A stretch of 64,000 nt of DNA. Source: Cubamyces lactineus. Lineage: Eukaryota; Basidiomycota; Agaricomycetes; Polyporales; Polyporaceae. The position numbers were made by a program, and so were the translations under genes. Shown piece after piece: positions 48,530 through 60,500 of this stretch (position 1 is the stretch's first letter; each line of letters opens with the position of its first letter). Below the pieces are notes generated by a model. The model did no database searches. It worked only from the letters and a program-made list of their open reading frames with translations, and was not told where the DNA came from. The DNA is taken from assembly GCA_022376465.1 (NCBI GenBank), contig JACDTU010000018.1:310001-374000 (forward strand). The letters run 5' to 3'.

Positions 48530-49574
48530 TCATGAGTGGTACTTCACCACGGGCATGTAATCCTCCCTGTCAATGCTATCCTGCGTCTCCCTTCCGACCA
48601 CGCAGAGGTCGGGAAGAAGGTCGTTCATGACGACTTCCACCTTTCCGCCCCTGTCTTTAGCCTTCATATTTTGCAGATCGGACCTGAGCAACTTGAATGG
48701 CCGGAGGAGCTCCAACAGCTCGAGCACGTAGTCGCGCGAGCACCAGCCCGGGCTAGAAGGTACTGGCGGGTGGCTCCGGAGGTACTCGACCAGCTTCTCG
48801 ACGTCGGCTGCCTTGATCGAGCCCACCTGGACCCCACCTAAACAGAGGGTTCGCACTGTTGCGCATACGTCGAGGAGAGACGCATGGCCATGTCGGGTGT
48901 ACCATTGCACGTCCCTATCGGAATCCGCCCGCTCTGTGTGCTCCATGGGCCCGTCTCTCGTCGACAGGCCCACGGTGCCCATTGTGACACTGGCGCTGGT
49001 GCTCCGCTTGCTGGTCGTGCTTCCTGACGTGCCCACAGAACTGTCGGAGAGGCGAGGTCGGCGCGGCTTGCGCATACGCGTTGTCTGCGCGTACGCCTGG
49101 AAGGACGGTCCGCTAAGTGTCGCCTTGTCGGTGATGACGATGAGGACCCAGTGTAGGGACGCCTCGTGTCCGACCCCACGGAACTCATTCTTGTATTGCG
49201 CGACGACGATCGGATATGTCGCCGTGTTTGTCAGACGCGCGAGAAGAGAAGGCATCGTGCGTGTGCGCTTGCGAGAAAGGCTGGCAGAACTAGAAGGCGT
49301 CTGTGTGGCTACGGCGTCTTTGCTCGGGAAGACCTGCCAAATGAAAGAAGACGAGGTGAGCGGCAAACTCGCAAAGCCCGATCGTACGAGGAGAACATAC
49401 AGTGTGTATAGACGCGCGGCGACGAGATGAGCACGTTTCGTAGAGCTTGACACGCACGTCGAGTGGGAGGAGGAACGGCGGGACGTCGTCGTACAACCCC
49501 GCATCATCGTAGTCGCTTATATGCCCCGGACGGCTCGCTTTGACTCGCCCGAGCCACTGTCGCAAAGGAGGCAT
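48530..49574 (-). CDS. Hypothetical protein, possibly DUF6914-like
   Basis: Two exons, 49401-49574 and 48530-49333, giving 325 residues. I do not recognise the family with certainty. The first exon ends in SIHT, and a 67-base GT-AG intron joins it to VFPSKDAVATQTP. Later blocks are YPIVVAQYKNEF, ASLHWVLIVITD and a Ser/Arg-rich linker, then LCLGGVQVGSI and GWCSRDYVLELLELL. A histidine-tryptophan strand plus a WxxxDYVLELL helix is reminiscent of the fungal DUF6914 group, where the typical form is NCQxWVxEAL. The start at 49574 is supported by a TATATA element about 125 bases upstream (49699-49704); an internal ATG at 49255 (MPSLLARLTN) is a plausible alternative. Confidence 0.6.
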
Positions 49575-49943
49575 TGTCGCTGCCAAATTGCAAGAGGTTC
49601 GAGTGGCTTCCCGTTCGGGGCACGGGGCGGTGTTCCTGCGTGGGCTCTCGGTCGGAGCAGGGGACGGAGGAGACAAAGCGGCACGAGCAAAGCGAGGGTA
49701 TATATGCCCGGAGGAGTATCCGGGAGCGCCTACCGCGGGGTCTAGGCGCTGACGACAATGCCGCTTTGTCCAAGCGCTGCGTGGAAACTTGAGGGTGCTT
49801 GTGCCGGGAAGCGAGATCCCATGTACATCGGAAGTCGTCGAATACATGCTATTGGTGGTGGGTACAGGTATGTACGTGCGGAGGCGGGGGTGCAAGGGTG
49901 GGTGCATGTCAGGGCCACTCGGACATGCCCACTCAACAGTGGC
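49575..49943. other. Intergenic region between the hypothetical gene and RCE1
   Basis: No gene recognised. It includes a TATATA element (49699-49704 read on the minus strand) likely serving the hypothetical gene, and the 3' flank of RCE1. Confidence 0.55.
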
Positions 49944-51312
49944 TCAATAGCGCGCCACTCGTCCGGGCGCAGGCCAGAACAAGCTGTCATCCGCCTGCGT
50001 CCACCATCGCATTGTGTAGATATATCCAGCAATACCGAGTAGATATGCTAGCTGGATAACTAACGCCGTTCTAGATAAGCGATTGTTCGCGCGAAAGCGG
50101 TGAAGGGATGGACTCACGGCGGCGGCGTTTTGGGAACATCCACACATGGTGCGAGTACTGAGGGAAGCCCATGATGTTGCAGAAGACGTGAGACACGGTG
50201 GGCGGAAGAAGGGATCCTGTGCGCAGGAAGAGGTATGCGCAGTGGAATCCGAATAGGCTTGTGTACGTCAGTTGGAATACTGTCCGCGCGTCATTCATAT
50301 GTACTGCAGGAACGGTTCGCAGGACCTACAGGTACTTAGAATAGCGATGCGGGCCGCGGACGCTGTGCGGCCATACCGGTTGTAGGTATCCCAGGCATGG
50401 TGCAGGTGCGCTATGGACCGTTCTTGTGAAAACCCATACAGTGAAGCACACACGGTCCACGTACCGAAGCCGAACACAAGGGGTGTCAGGAAAATCATCT
50501 TGGTCCGTGAAGCTCCGGCCATGTGATAGACCGCGAGCATGCACGCTCTGAAGACGATCTCCTCCGTGATTGGACCCTATCAGAAGCTGTTGGTTCAAGC
50601 CGCGAAGGCGTGCGGGTTACTTAGATCGAGACATACCACTACATAGTTTCTCAGTCCAATCAAAGTTGTGAACAAAGGCAAGAGATTTCCTTTAACACTC
50701 CAGCGCTGTTGGAAGGGGAGAGTCTCTGCAAGCCAATCGGCAAACAGAGGCCCGAGATAGAGCACAGGAATAACCAGACAAGGGAAGATGATATAGACGG
50801 GGCTTTCGTTGGCAAAGTCTGCCGTTACACCAAGACGCGCGAGGGTAGATCTGAAGACCGTTGATGGGTCTTTCACTAGCTGGCATTGATATGTAAGTCA
50901 GCATTCAGAAGCACCATAGTATAACACAGCGGCAGGTGTAACACCCAATGAGGTGATCGCGTGCTGGTGTGGCATGCGTCCAAAGCCCAGCTGGTGCATC
51001 GTTATCGGAACTCACCTCTGTCTCTGGCGTAACACTACGCACAAGCCAGTACACCACACCGACGCTTAGCGCGGTGCTGATGCTCGCGGCGATCATACGC
51101 GCGCGGATGACGGCTGGGTCATCTCTCCACCGTTCTTCGCTATCCTTCGCACGCTCCTCGCCAGGTTTAGTGTTATTGGGAACCTCCGTCTTGTAGATTG
51201 TACGCGCGCTCTTGGAAAGGTACAACGAACCGACATACGAGGCGGTAAAGAAGGCCGCCAGTGCGTGAGCCGTGTAGAGCGATATTGGGGGTTCGGCAAA
51301 CACGAGAGGCAT
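49944..51312 (-). CDS. RCE1: CAAX prenyl protease 2 (RCE1)
   Basis: Six exons, 51016-51312, 50637-50879, 50465-50576, 50336-50410, 50118-50279 and 49944-50059, giving 334 residues. It removes the last three residues of farnesylated or geranylgeranylated CAAX proteins (Ras, Rho, a-factor type pheromones) at the ER membrane. The ABI/CPBP family motifs are present: GPITEEIVFR (catalytic Glu pair near residues 185-186), VFGFAHLHHAWDTYNRYG (His near 219) and SHVFCNIMG (His/Asn). Several hydrophobic segments fit a polytopic membrane protein, from ISLYTAHALAAFFTASYVG at the N-terminus to LAYLLGIAGYIYTMRWW at the C-terminus. In basidiomycetes the enzyme is also expected to process lipopeptide mating pheromones. 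Confidence 0.93.
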
Positions 51313-51724
51313 CGCGATGTTCAGTATGTCTGAATGAGTAGAGTGTTGGATTTGAACGTAGTTGATAGTACCAGCAGCCCCAGAAACGTGCAGATGAGTC
51401 TTTATTGTGCCAGCGAGAACAAGGAGAACCAGTCTAAAGCTGCCCAGATAATGCGACCCAACTCGTAACCAAGCGATAGGCCCAAATATTCAATGTGCGC
51501 GATGTCAGTTAGAGGTTGAAGCAGGCCTTACGTCGGCGCTGCCGTCGCGCGCGACGATGAAGGGAGGGAACGAGATGCTAGAACAGCCGAGGGCAGCGCG
51601 CGCCTGCCAGCCTCCGCGTTCTGCCCGCAGCCACCAACATGCTCCCTCCACTACGCCTACTCGGCGCTCACCCCGCCTGTCCGTCGTCGTACCTTGCGAA
51701 CCCGTCCACGAGGACCTTGGTGCC
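51313..51724. other. Divergent promoter region of RCE1 and the DUF6593 gene
   Basis: No separate gene recognised. The frame starting at 51557 continues into the first exon of the DUF6593 gene and could be coding if an upstream ATG is used. Confidence 0.5.
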
Positions 51725-52734
51725 ATGCTGATTGACCCAACGCTTGGTAAGTCGTGAGTGATTATGAAGAAACGCGGACACAGTTTGACGGTTTCGCACA
51801 AGACGATCCGTTCACCGACCAGCCACCCTCCCCCACAGGGACGTTGCCGGTGTACGTTCACCCAACCATATGCATGCTGCAGAACAGCTAACTTATGCGC
51901 GCATGCTGTAGGTACACTACCGAGGCACATGCGCCTCCACCAGCCTTGCCACCGAAGTATGTCGCCAGCTATCTCATGTCGACCCCCGCTGACCGTTCCG
52001 CTTACTTCAGCTACGTCCTCACGCAACGACCAACGCGCCCAAGGATCTACACATTCTCTTCATGGAGCAACGACTCCATGTTCTTGCTTCCCCCTCGGGA
52101 TGTGGACGCAACTCTGACACCCGTATACAACATCTCCGTCGCCCTCAACCTGAACCCCTTCGCACCTCTGTCATACGTAACGACAGTACGCAGAGGGATT
52201 GATGATGACGGAGAATTTGTGGGCGAATTTGAGTGCGTCTTGCTATTGTGTATCTGAAACGATGCTCAGCTGGAGCACAGGCTCGCAGTGATGCATAGTC
52301 GCGCATTCCTCAAGATGGGAGAGCATTCAACACGAATGTCTAGCGTTCTCAAGAAAGAGGGTCATTCACCGGTGCGTGTGCATCCTCACCCTCTTTGCAG
52401 CGCATCACGAACGTCCAGCAAAGCGCAAGTTCCTTTGGGAATATGGCGATGTCAGGCTACATTGGGACTGTCGGACAACTCTGGACGACGGGTCACCTCT
52501 GTGCATTGTGAGCCAGGTCGTCTTGGAATCCCTTTCTATGCTGATAACAGTCCCTCGCGGTAGTGTTCAGATCGACGCAGTCAACAGATAGCATCTTTCG
52601 TGCCCCCGCCGCTGGATGCCTCGCCCCCGCTTCCAGCTGCAACTTTGACTGTCTTTCCAGACGGACACGAGCTCTTCGATCACATATTGCTCTCTGCCTT
52701 GGTTGTCGAGAGGAAGATTACCCTGTCTTTCTGA
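51725..52734 (+). CDS. DUF6593 domain protein
   Basis: Five exons, 51725-51746, 51803-51851, 51912-52232, 52315-52507 and 52588-52734, giving 243 residues. A Pro-rich N-terminus (MLIDPTLDDPFTDQPPSP) precedes the domain: RIYTFSSWSNDSMFL, YNISVALNLNPFAPLSYVTT, GEFVGEFEWESIQHE, KRKFLWEYGD, and the tail TVFPDGHELFDHILLSALVV. The order Y-x-I-x-V..., T-T-V-R-R, G-E-F-V-x-E-F-E-W and the FDHILLSALVVER end are characteristic of DUF6593, a family expanded in agaricomycetes with no known biochemical role. The first exon is only 22 bases if the ATG at 51725 is used; in-frame ATGs at 51557 and 51575 would give a longer, arginine-rich N-terminus. No signal peptide. Confidence 0.83.
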
Positions 52735-52929
52735 AGCTGGCATCTCACTATGGTATGGCATCCCGGGGGTTTCGTATCGTACAATCTCATCAGTGCAAAA
52801 GTATGGTATGTAATGTACAGGGCGGGCTCATGTATAACCCAACAAATCAGGACTGCTTCACACATCTACATCTACACCTTGCTTACGGCCAGCATGCAGG
52901 TAATGCAGTAATGCAGCGGGAGCATTGGT

Positions 52930-54993
52930 TCACTGCGATTGTGCGGCCGCGACATCCTCGCACCCTGCACGTAAGCCCTGCGCCAACCCATGCTCTACAT
53001 CGGGAGCAAGTCAACAATCGTGACGAGAAAGCGAAAGTTGAGCGAGATCGCACCGAACTCCCAAACGTTACTATCGCCCTTCGCCGCAACGTGCGCGCGC
53101 ACACGTTGCTTCGTCCACGGCCCCTTGAAGCCTATCTCTTCCATGAACGGATGGGAGGCCGGCGCGAGCGCGGCGAACGAGATTGCATCGTTCCATCCTT
53201 GAATGAACCCGTCCGCGAACCGCCAATGCTCGTAATGCCCAGTGTACTGTTCCCAGTACCTCGTATGTTCCCCTATCTCAAGCGTTAGCGATGTGCGATA
53301 CACTTCCCTGGCCCCTCCACTGCCGCAGAATACGATGAGATCCGCACCTAACGCTCGGTCCTTCGCCTGCTCCCTTCGCTCGTCCCGCGCCGGGTCGTGC
53401 TCCGCAGGTCGCCTGACGAGTGCACGCCGGAAGCCTGCAGGGAACACGCCTGCATCGACCGCGTCGCGGAACGACCAGCCGGTATCACCGCGCGTCTCCT
53501 TTTTATACGTCCAGAAGAACCATCCGGCGCAACACCGCTCGTACAGCTGCAGCTGGGCCTCCACATACGCTCTCTTGGCTTGCATCTCGTCCCCTGCACC
53601 GTGGAGGGAGCCAGGGTTGAGCGCGGCTGACCATTCGCCGACGACCATGGCCCCGCCGACACCTTCGAGGGCTTCTCCTACACGCGCGAACATCTGCGAG
53701 GTGCCTTCGTGGCCGTCTCTGAGGCGTCGTGCATGCTCTGCAGCGGATGTAGAGATGTCTTCAGACGTGAAGCAGCGGTAGAGGTGATGGTCGAGCACGA
53801 CAAAGGGTACGTTGGCCGACTTGATGAAACCGGCGTAGTCGTCCGTGCGCCATGCGTCACCGATGTACAGCGGCAAATCAGGGTCAATCGCACGTATCGT
53901 ACGGAACGCGTCCAAGTACCACTTCTTCAGGGCCTCATCATGAGGTCCTGGCTGCGGCTCGTTCAGCAGCTCGATGCCAACGAGGTTAGAGAGAGGCGGA
54001 TCACGTGACTTTACGAAGGCTGTCAAATTGGAGACCAGTGAGGAGAGGACGCGGATGGTATGTGCCATGTTTCGCGGCTTGCTGAAGAACGCCGGCTCTG
54101 CGGACGTGCCAGAGTGTGCGTCTGCATTTTGCTTCCCAGGAGCAGCGTGGAGATCTGTGGGGGAATTGGCGTATAGTGAGCCTCGGGGCTGCGGCGAGGT
54201 GAGACAGCCTACCGATAAGCACGCCTATGCCATATCGATGTGCGATGGTGAGTGCGTTCGTGATTCTAGCCCATGCACCTGTGAAGACAGCCCCGAGATC
54301 GGCGAAATCGGTGCCTTCGAGGACGGAGGGATCTGCACCGCACACATGGTAGTATCCGATCTGCGAACTTCGTCAACTCAGGGTTCGCACAGCCGATCGA
54401 GAACCCTACAACACGCTCTGCAGCTCGAGCCGCAGCATACGAGGGGAATGAGCGTGAGGGGGAACTAGAGGATAAATGCTGGAGTCTCGCGGGATACTCA
54501 CAGGCACGCGAACGGTATTGATGCCCGCGTCGGCGAGCCATTTCCAGTCGGCCTCGGTGAGCCAGGTGTCCCAGTGACGTTCCAAGATCTCTCTAGCGTG
54601 CGCTCCCCTAGCGACGTCGAGATCGCTCTGCGCCGGGGCGGCGGCGTCGTGGAATGGAGATTCTGCGATCCAGCGTTCGAGGACGAACCAAGAGCCTGCG
54701 ATACGGAACTCGACGGTCAGCGCTCGAGCCGTTTGGGTATGGTTCCGCGGTTGCCGTATGGCTTCGAGGTTCTGAGATTCGATGAGACACTCACCTAGGT
54801 TAACCCCGCGCTGCTTGCGGTAGCGGTACCAATCTTGTTCGGTGGGGAAGGATCCGACTGTCGCTGCGTGTGCTCCGGTCGCCCAGGGCACAACCGTGGA
54901 TCCAATCTCGGCGCTCGGGTGGGGATAGCCCTGAGCGACATCTTCGAACTTGTCATCTAGATGCCGTTTGACCTTGGTAATGAACTTTCGCAT
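52930..54993 (-). CDS. Glycoside hydrolase family 5, exo-beta-1,3-glucanase-like
   Basis: Five exons, 54795-54993, 54502-54695, 54213-54360, 53054-54154 and 52930-52994, giving 568 residues. It likely acts on beta-1,3-glucan of the fungal wall. The start reads MRKFITKVKRHLDDKFEDVA. GH5 landmarks follow: RGVNLGSWFVLERWI, AGINTVRVP, IGYYHVCG, GIGVLIDLHAAPG, GIELLNEPQ (acid/base Glu near 246) and VVGEWSAAL (nucleophile near 354), so the catalytic pair is intact. The C-terminal extension (GFIQGWNDAISF, WEFEHGLAQGLRAGCED) is usual for the fungal EXG-like group. No signal peptide is visible, which suggests an intracellular or unconventionally exported enzyme. The last exon of 65 bases was added because it restores the WEFEHG ending. 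Confidence 0.92.
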
Positions 54994-56574
54994 GTTCTCA
55001 GAGCTACGTCTGCTGCGGTCGGAGTCGAAGCGACCTGGTCACCGAGGTGTCATACAAGACTTGCGCTCGGCGGAGTGTTGGCACGTGAGTGCAGAACGTT
55101 GACGTCACAGACGCATGGTGGGCGAGATGAGTTTGCAATGCGACACGATTGCGAAAATTAATAAAACGCCGGGACGAGCGTCGAGAGGGGTCTGCAGCGT
55201 CACCTGCTGTGGTAAGAATGAACAATGGAGCGTTCCGGCAAGAGCACCACGGCACGATCAATGTATAGCCGGAGGTCGCGGCTCGGCTGAAACCGCGCGA
55301 TCACGTCTGCGGTGCTCCCGTCGCCCTAGAGTCGACCCGGAGCAGCGGCGCGATATGGAGAGAGAGTAGGGGTCCATATGTATCCTAGTTCGCGTAGTTC
55401 TGAGATTGAGCCTGGGCCGACATAGCAGGAGGCGGGTAATAGACGCCCGTTGCAGAACCCCTCACCGTGCAGGGCATCGTCGACGAGGCCCTGCACAGAG
55501 TACCCCATCGGGCATAGGCCCGTCTTCATAGGAGGGCAGAGCAGAGGGACACACCGGTTATACGGGTCCAGGGTGGGAGTGCGAAGAAGGAACAGGGCCA
55601 TCGCGACCCGCCACGGCCCCGCCTTGTTTAGGACGGTCCCGCCACCTTCCGCCGATCTTTTGTCCATATCCGTTGTGTGTCGAGAACATATGGACCCATA
55701 AGGGCCACAGAAAGCCTAAAGTAGACAGTAGGTTGTCAGAAAGCGAGTATATGAGACAGGGAAGGTGCTATACCTGTCTAGTGCTGTCTCTCCGATTAAT
55801 GCCCACGCTGAAGCTTCACTGGTGCTCGTTGCGAGACATGAACACCTTCGGTAGGTTCTGTAGCAGTTGCGCTCGCCGGGGAAGAGGTCAATGAGGAGTT
55901 GGTAGTAGCGGGTGAAGAAGGACGGGGGCAAGAAGAGAGGGTGGGTTAGGCGTAAATGTCAGGAGGGCAGGCGCCTTGTCGCGTATAGCCCGCATTGTAT
56001 AGCTTCGCTACCACTCGCACTGCCGACGAGCTCGTCGTTGTTCTCACTGTCAACCAAATGCCCTCGAGGCAGCAACCGATGACAAAAGCGCGGAAAACCA
56101 CACTGTGGTATGGGCTATCCACATTGATTGATTCAGCACGGACAGTGGTCATAGTAGGCTATGGGACTAGTGACGGCGACTGCATGTGCTCTGGAGGTAT
56201 TCTAACGTATAGTCCGCCTGCGTAAATGCGTTGAGATACAGTGACATTGGTAAGAGCAAGATAATGACAACATAGATGTGAGTAGGAGGAGACAATAATA
56301 CACGGGGGGAGAGACATCGAACATGGGGATACTGTATGGTGTGGATGCTGGGTGCGACACTAATGACTGGGGTGTAAATCTACACTGTATGTATGTATGT
56401 TCTATCATCGAGGTGTACGATATCGCTTATGTATCGTAATCATGACTCTTCGTAATTCGGTGTTCGATGATAGTAATACTGGTGTCGCAATAGATAGTGG
56501 AGATAGACGCAGCGCCCTATAAAGACGGGGAGGATGAGCAACGGATGCTGGGTCGATGGGAGGAGACGCTTACC
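54994..56574. other. Gene-poor stretch
   Basis: About 1.6 kb without a recognisable gene. A minus-strand frame at 55326-55667 has cysteines and protein-like composition but no start context or family. A TATG tetranucleotide run lies near 56388-56401. Confidence 0.45.
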
Positions 56575-57521
56575 TCACTGAGGGACGGCAGGCTCCAGGA
56601 GAACGACGAACTTCCGTTCCGTGGGGTGGGCCCGTTGAAGGCCGCGGAAGTAGAGCGCCTGGCCAGGCCAAGCGTCAACGCGTCTCCAGACGATCTGCCG
56701 GGGGTCGGGACCGCGACAGTTGGGGGCCGTGCGGTACTGACGAGCCGCGATTGCGCCAGGGAGGGCGGGATGGTCGTTGGGAATGTAGAGAGGCGGCCGA
56801 GGCTCAAAGAGCACGTCGTTGATCGCATTGATTATGTCGCGGACGCGGATGGGCTCCTGGAGGGCGATCCGGCGCTCCGTGCGGAACTCGTTGGTCTTGG
56901 GGAGAGCGAAGTACAGCAGGCAGTTCTTCGCGCTATCCTCGAATGCGAACGCGTCGAGGAGCGGCTCGAATGCGAACGATGTCGGGTCCCGCGCCCGGAC
57001 GTCCCATGGGATCGGGAAATGCGAGAGCGCGACGGACAGGGTAGGGTCTACGGGGTGTGAGGGTGTCACTTGCGTAGGGAGCGGGGTGTTAGCGCCTTGC
57101 GCTGCGATTGTGGCGTCGAGCCGTACTTGGCCAAAGGGAGCGGCCGTTGGGTAGTGGAAGTGAGCAAAGCTGTTCATGGTGTTGTAGACGTTGTGCTGTC
57201 CACTGAATAGGCAGGACAAGTGAGCGGGCAGGTCTATTGCAGCTGAGGGAGGGAGGACGACGTACCCCATCGCATCCAAGCCGCTACCAGCTCCGGTCTG
57301 CCCACTCCCGACATACGGCATGGGAGCTGTAGGAATAGAGTAATCAAAAGGCGGGGCGGCTCGGTCCTGAGAGGACCTCCATTACCTGTGAAGCCGGGCG
57401 GAACAGCCTGGGGTTGCGCATAATGGACATTCGAAGGAAGAGATGGTGTCGCCGGAGGTGGCGGCGTGTAAAGGATGGTGTTAACTGCAGGATTAAAATG
57501 CACTTGTCTCGGGTCGGTCAT
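56575..57521 (-). CDS. DUF6699-like protein (copy 6)
   Basis: Three exons, 57386-57521, 57266-57326 and 56575-57202, giving 274 residues. The N-terminus MTDPRQVHFNPAVNTILYTP has the VHF variant of the family's VRF start. A proline/glycine-rich stretch follows, then a hydrophilic stretch with QHNVYNTMN. The domain blocks are LSVALSHFPIPWDVRARDP, a segment with LYFALPKTNEF, VRDIINAINDVLFEP (matching the YVTVGDVLxxLY block), IVWRRVDAWPGQALYFRGL and a final FVVLLEPAVPQ. This copy is more distant from copies 1-3, yet block order and the RRVD motif agree. Function unknown. Confidence 0.78.
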
Positions 57522-60500
57522 GATGTCTCGCAGAGACTCGAGGAAATTGCGAGGATGTGAGAGAGAAAATTCAGAACGCGGAAGATGAGTGTGGTAAGAG
57601 GAAAGAGAGATTAAGGACGGTGTAAGGACGCGAGCCGACAAAATGTCTGTGCGCGGCGGAGAATGCCAGATCCGGCACGGACATGATTTACTTACCGCTA
57701 AACTTAGTTTCCTTACGAGCATAGAGAGCCATGTATTGACATCAGATTGATACAGCAACCTAGTTTCCTTTCCTAACCAAGCCAGGCCACGAGCGAGAAA
57801 TGCAAGTGATTTAGAGTGAACGGGTACGTCGGAGCGCCGTGAGTCGACTGCATACTCGAAGAGGCAAGCGATGATACAGTGCACGCCGGACGGAGGACGG
57901 GCCGTCGAATGGACAATAAGGATGCCATGACGATGACTAGCCTCGAGCGAAGAAGCCACGCACAGTCGAAAGATGTGCTCGGGGCGAACAGGGAGGTCCG
58001 CCGGGCGTACCGAGGGGCGTGACCGCGGTCCAGACCAAGCACCGAGTAAGCAAGTGGAGAATGCTGACCAGACACCAGTGTTTCAAGGGGCGAAAACGAG
58101 CAAGGTTCAGCCTCCGATAGATGGGCGCGTCGAGGGTCCACTAGAAGTCTGCGGCAGAGGGGGCACACGAGGCGGCAGCATCGATAGGAGGCCACGAGGC
58201 AAGTCCTGAATAGTAGTCTAGAGGCCAGCCTAGAAACGGATGATAGATGGGCGGCGAGGAGGAGGCATAGCCAGCGAAAGAGCAAGGAGGAGGGGACGTA
58301 CGAAGGTCCATCCCGAGATAACGTGGCCGACACGAACCTTTATACCAACCGTCGATGTTCGGGAATGCCTTGTTGCCCCATGCATTGCATTGTCATCTCA
58401 TGACAACGAAGGCCGGCGCGCCTGCAAGGGACAAGGGCTCGTCATTACCATCACCGGCGACGGCATCTCTTGGTTCTTCCGGCGCGTGTGATGCGAGATA
58501 TTCCCATCCACGTCTTTCGATGAGAATTCCGCTATCATGGGAGATCGCGCCCAGGCGACGCTTCGTCCGTGCAGGGCGGATGATGACCACACGCACGTCG
58601 TGTCATGGGGCACAACGTTTGTGGGTCTGTGAGAGAGTGGGAGTATGTGCGGCCTCCGGCAGCACTTCGCGTCTGCCGAAGGCAAGCTACGTTCCGCATG
58701 TCCGATTCAAGCGCTAGAGACTGGAAAGCAACGTAGAGTCAGCACAGAGACACGTGAGGAGCGTCGGGGAGACTGCGCAGTGTCTTGCCAACGTCGGTGT
58801 GCAACAAGCGACATTGCCCTCGCCGCCGCGGACAATGTCGCTGTGGCAGCTATGTGTCTGCGTATATGCCCGGCGCTTGGGACGCAAGTCCAACTACGGG
58901 CTCGCGCCGTTAGACCCGAAGCACAAGGGCCTCAACATCACATCTGTACTCGAGAATTTAGTCCATGCTAACTGCAGCTGTCGCAACGATGGTGCGCTCA
59001 CCGGGCTTTGAGGCATTGTCGTTGTTTCGCGAGGTGAACGAAGTGGTTGATTGTAGCGTAGTATACGCGCGTTGCGCAGATTTCGCAGTTGGCGTTCGAG
59101 AGTACTCAGCAGCAGCGCGAAGGGGGATTGGAAGTGAAGAGAGCCGGGAGGGTGGTTGAGTTTCCGTCTGGAGGTTATAACGTTCTTCTCGATACCTCCA
59201 CGGTTCCGCGCTTTCCGCGCCTAATCCGGATATAGGGCACGCGCGTGCGCGCAGGCGGTATGCGATATCACTCACATCTCGTACATCACCCATTTTAGGC
59301 AATAGTGTTGTGCAGGATAGGGCATCAGTGGGTGTCAGCTAGCCGGCATTCGCGGGAGCGCCCGTGAGGATCAATTGTTCATCGCTTGAGGTGCCTGTGC
59401 GCGCGACTTCCTGCTACCAGAACAACAAGACGCACCTGAACGCGTGCGCGCTTACTGTGTTTGGCTCGTGAGTTTGTACGCCTAGCACTGTCTAGCGGCG
59501 TACACCCGTCATCCCACGCGACGCAGACAATTACAAGAGAACTCCGCACGGGATATCGATACGCCCGCGCTGAGGTCGGATGACTCGAGAATCGGCCTCG
59601 CTGCTCTTGACGCTGGAGAAAGCGTCTGAGACGTCCATGATATCCGACTAAATCCCCGCGTCGGCCGACTTCTGGTAGAGGCCGTCGGATTAGTCCCCGG
59701 ATTTGCGGAGTGACGTCAACAGCACTCACCGACGCCCATAACCGCATATATCGGATGTCGACATGGCAGCGCGCTGCTGGGCTGAGATGGCGGGGATGAT
59801 ACCAAAGTCGAACGCAGGGCAAGAGTAAAGGGGTGTGCTGTGTAGACGAGAATGATGAGCGGGAGCATGCAGAATGAGCCACACAAACGGTGAGCGCACC
59901 GTTTCCGGGTCTGAACCACCCCGTGCCCGAGAGGCCGCCCACATTCTCCATCAGCTACCGCAGAAGCGATGGGGAGGCTACGGTAGGAAGCATCCGCAGC
60001 CACTGGGCAGAGGGGATAATTGGGGAGCGGAAAGGGGTGTGCGACCCACTAATGGGCCTGCTTATATGAGTTCTCGTAACCTCGCCTCGAGGTTGCGGTG
60101 TGTACGTATTCCCTGGTGGACCCATACGCGGCAAGATGCGAGGCACTAGGTGGCACCAATTCTTGTGGTACGATCCCGGAGAGATGCAAATATGGCCTTC
60201 TAGTTGGCTAGCATAGATCAGACTGGTGATTCGGAGCAGCAGAACGACCTGATAGTGGACACGACTCACAAGCAAGATGAGGGGGAGCAGGATAACGGCG
60301 AGGATGGACGAGCTAGGGTAGCTCCTAGAGGATGACGCGGCCCTCAGAAGCCGCAGGAGCAGACCTTAGCCGAGGACAATCAGCCACAAGCATTCACCCG
60401 AGTACAGGTCGCGCCTGCATGTCGAGCTGGTCCGGTGGTCCTTGGGAGGGCGCGCCACAAATTTTGCGGGATTGCGAGTACTAGCGGATAGATGCAAGTG

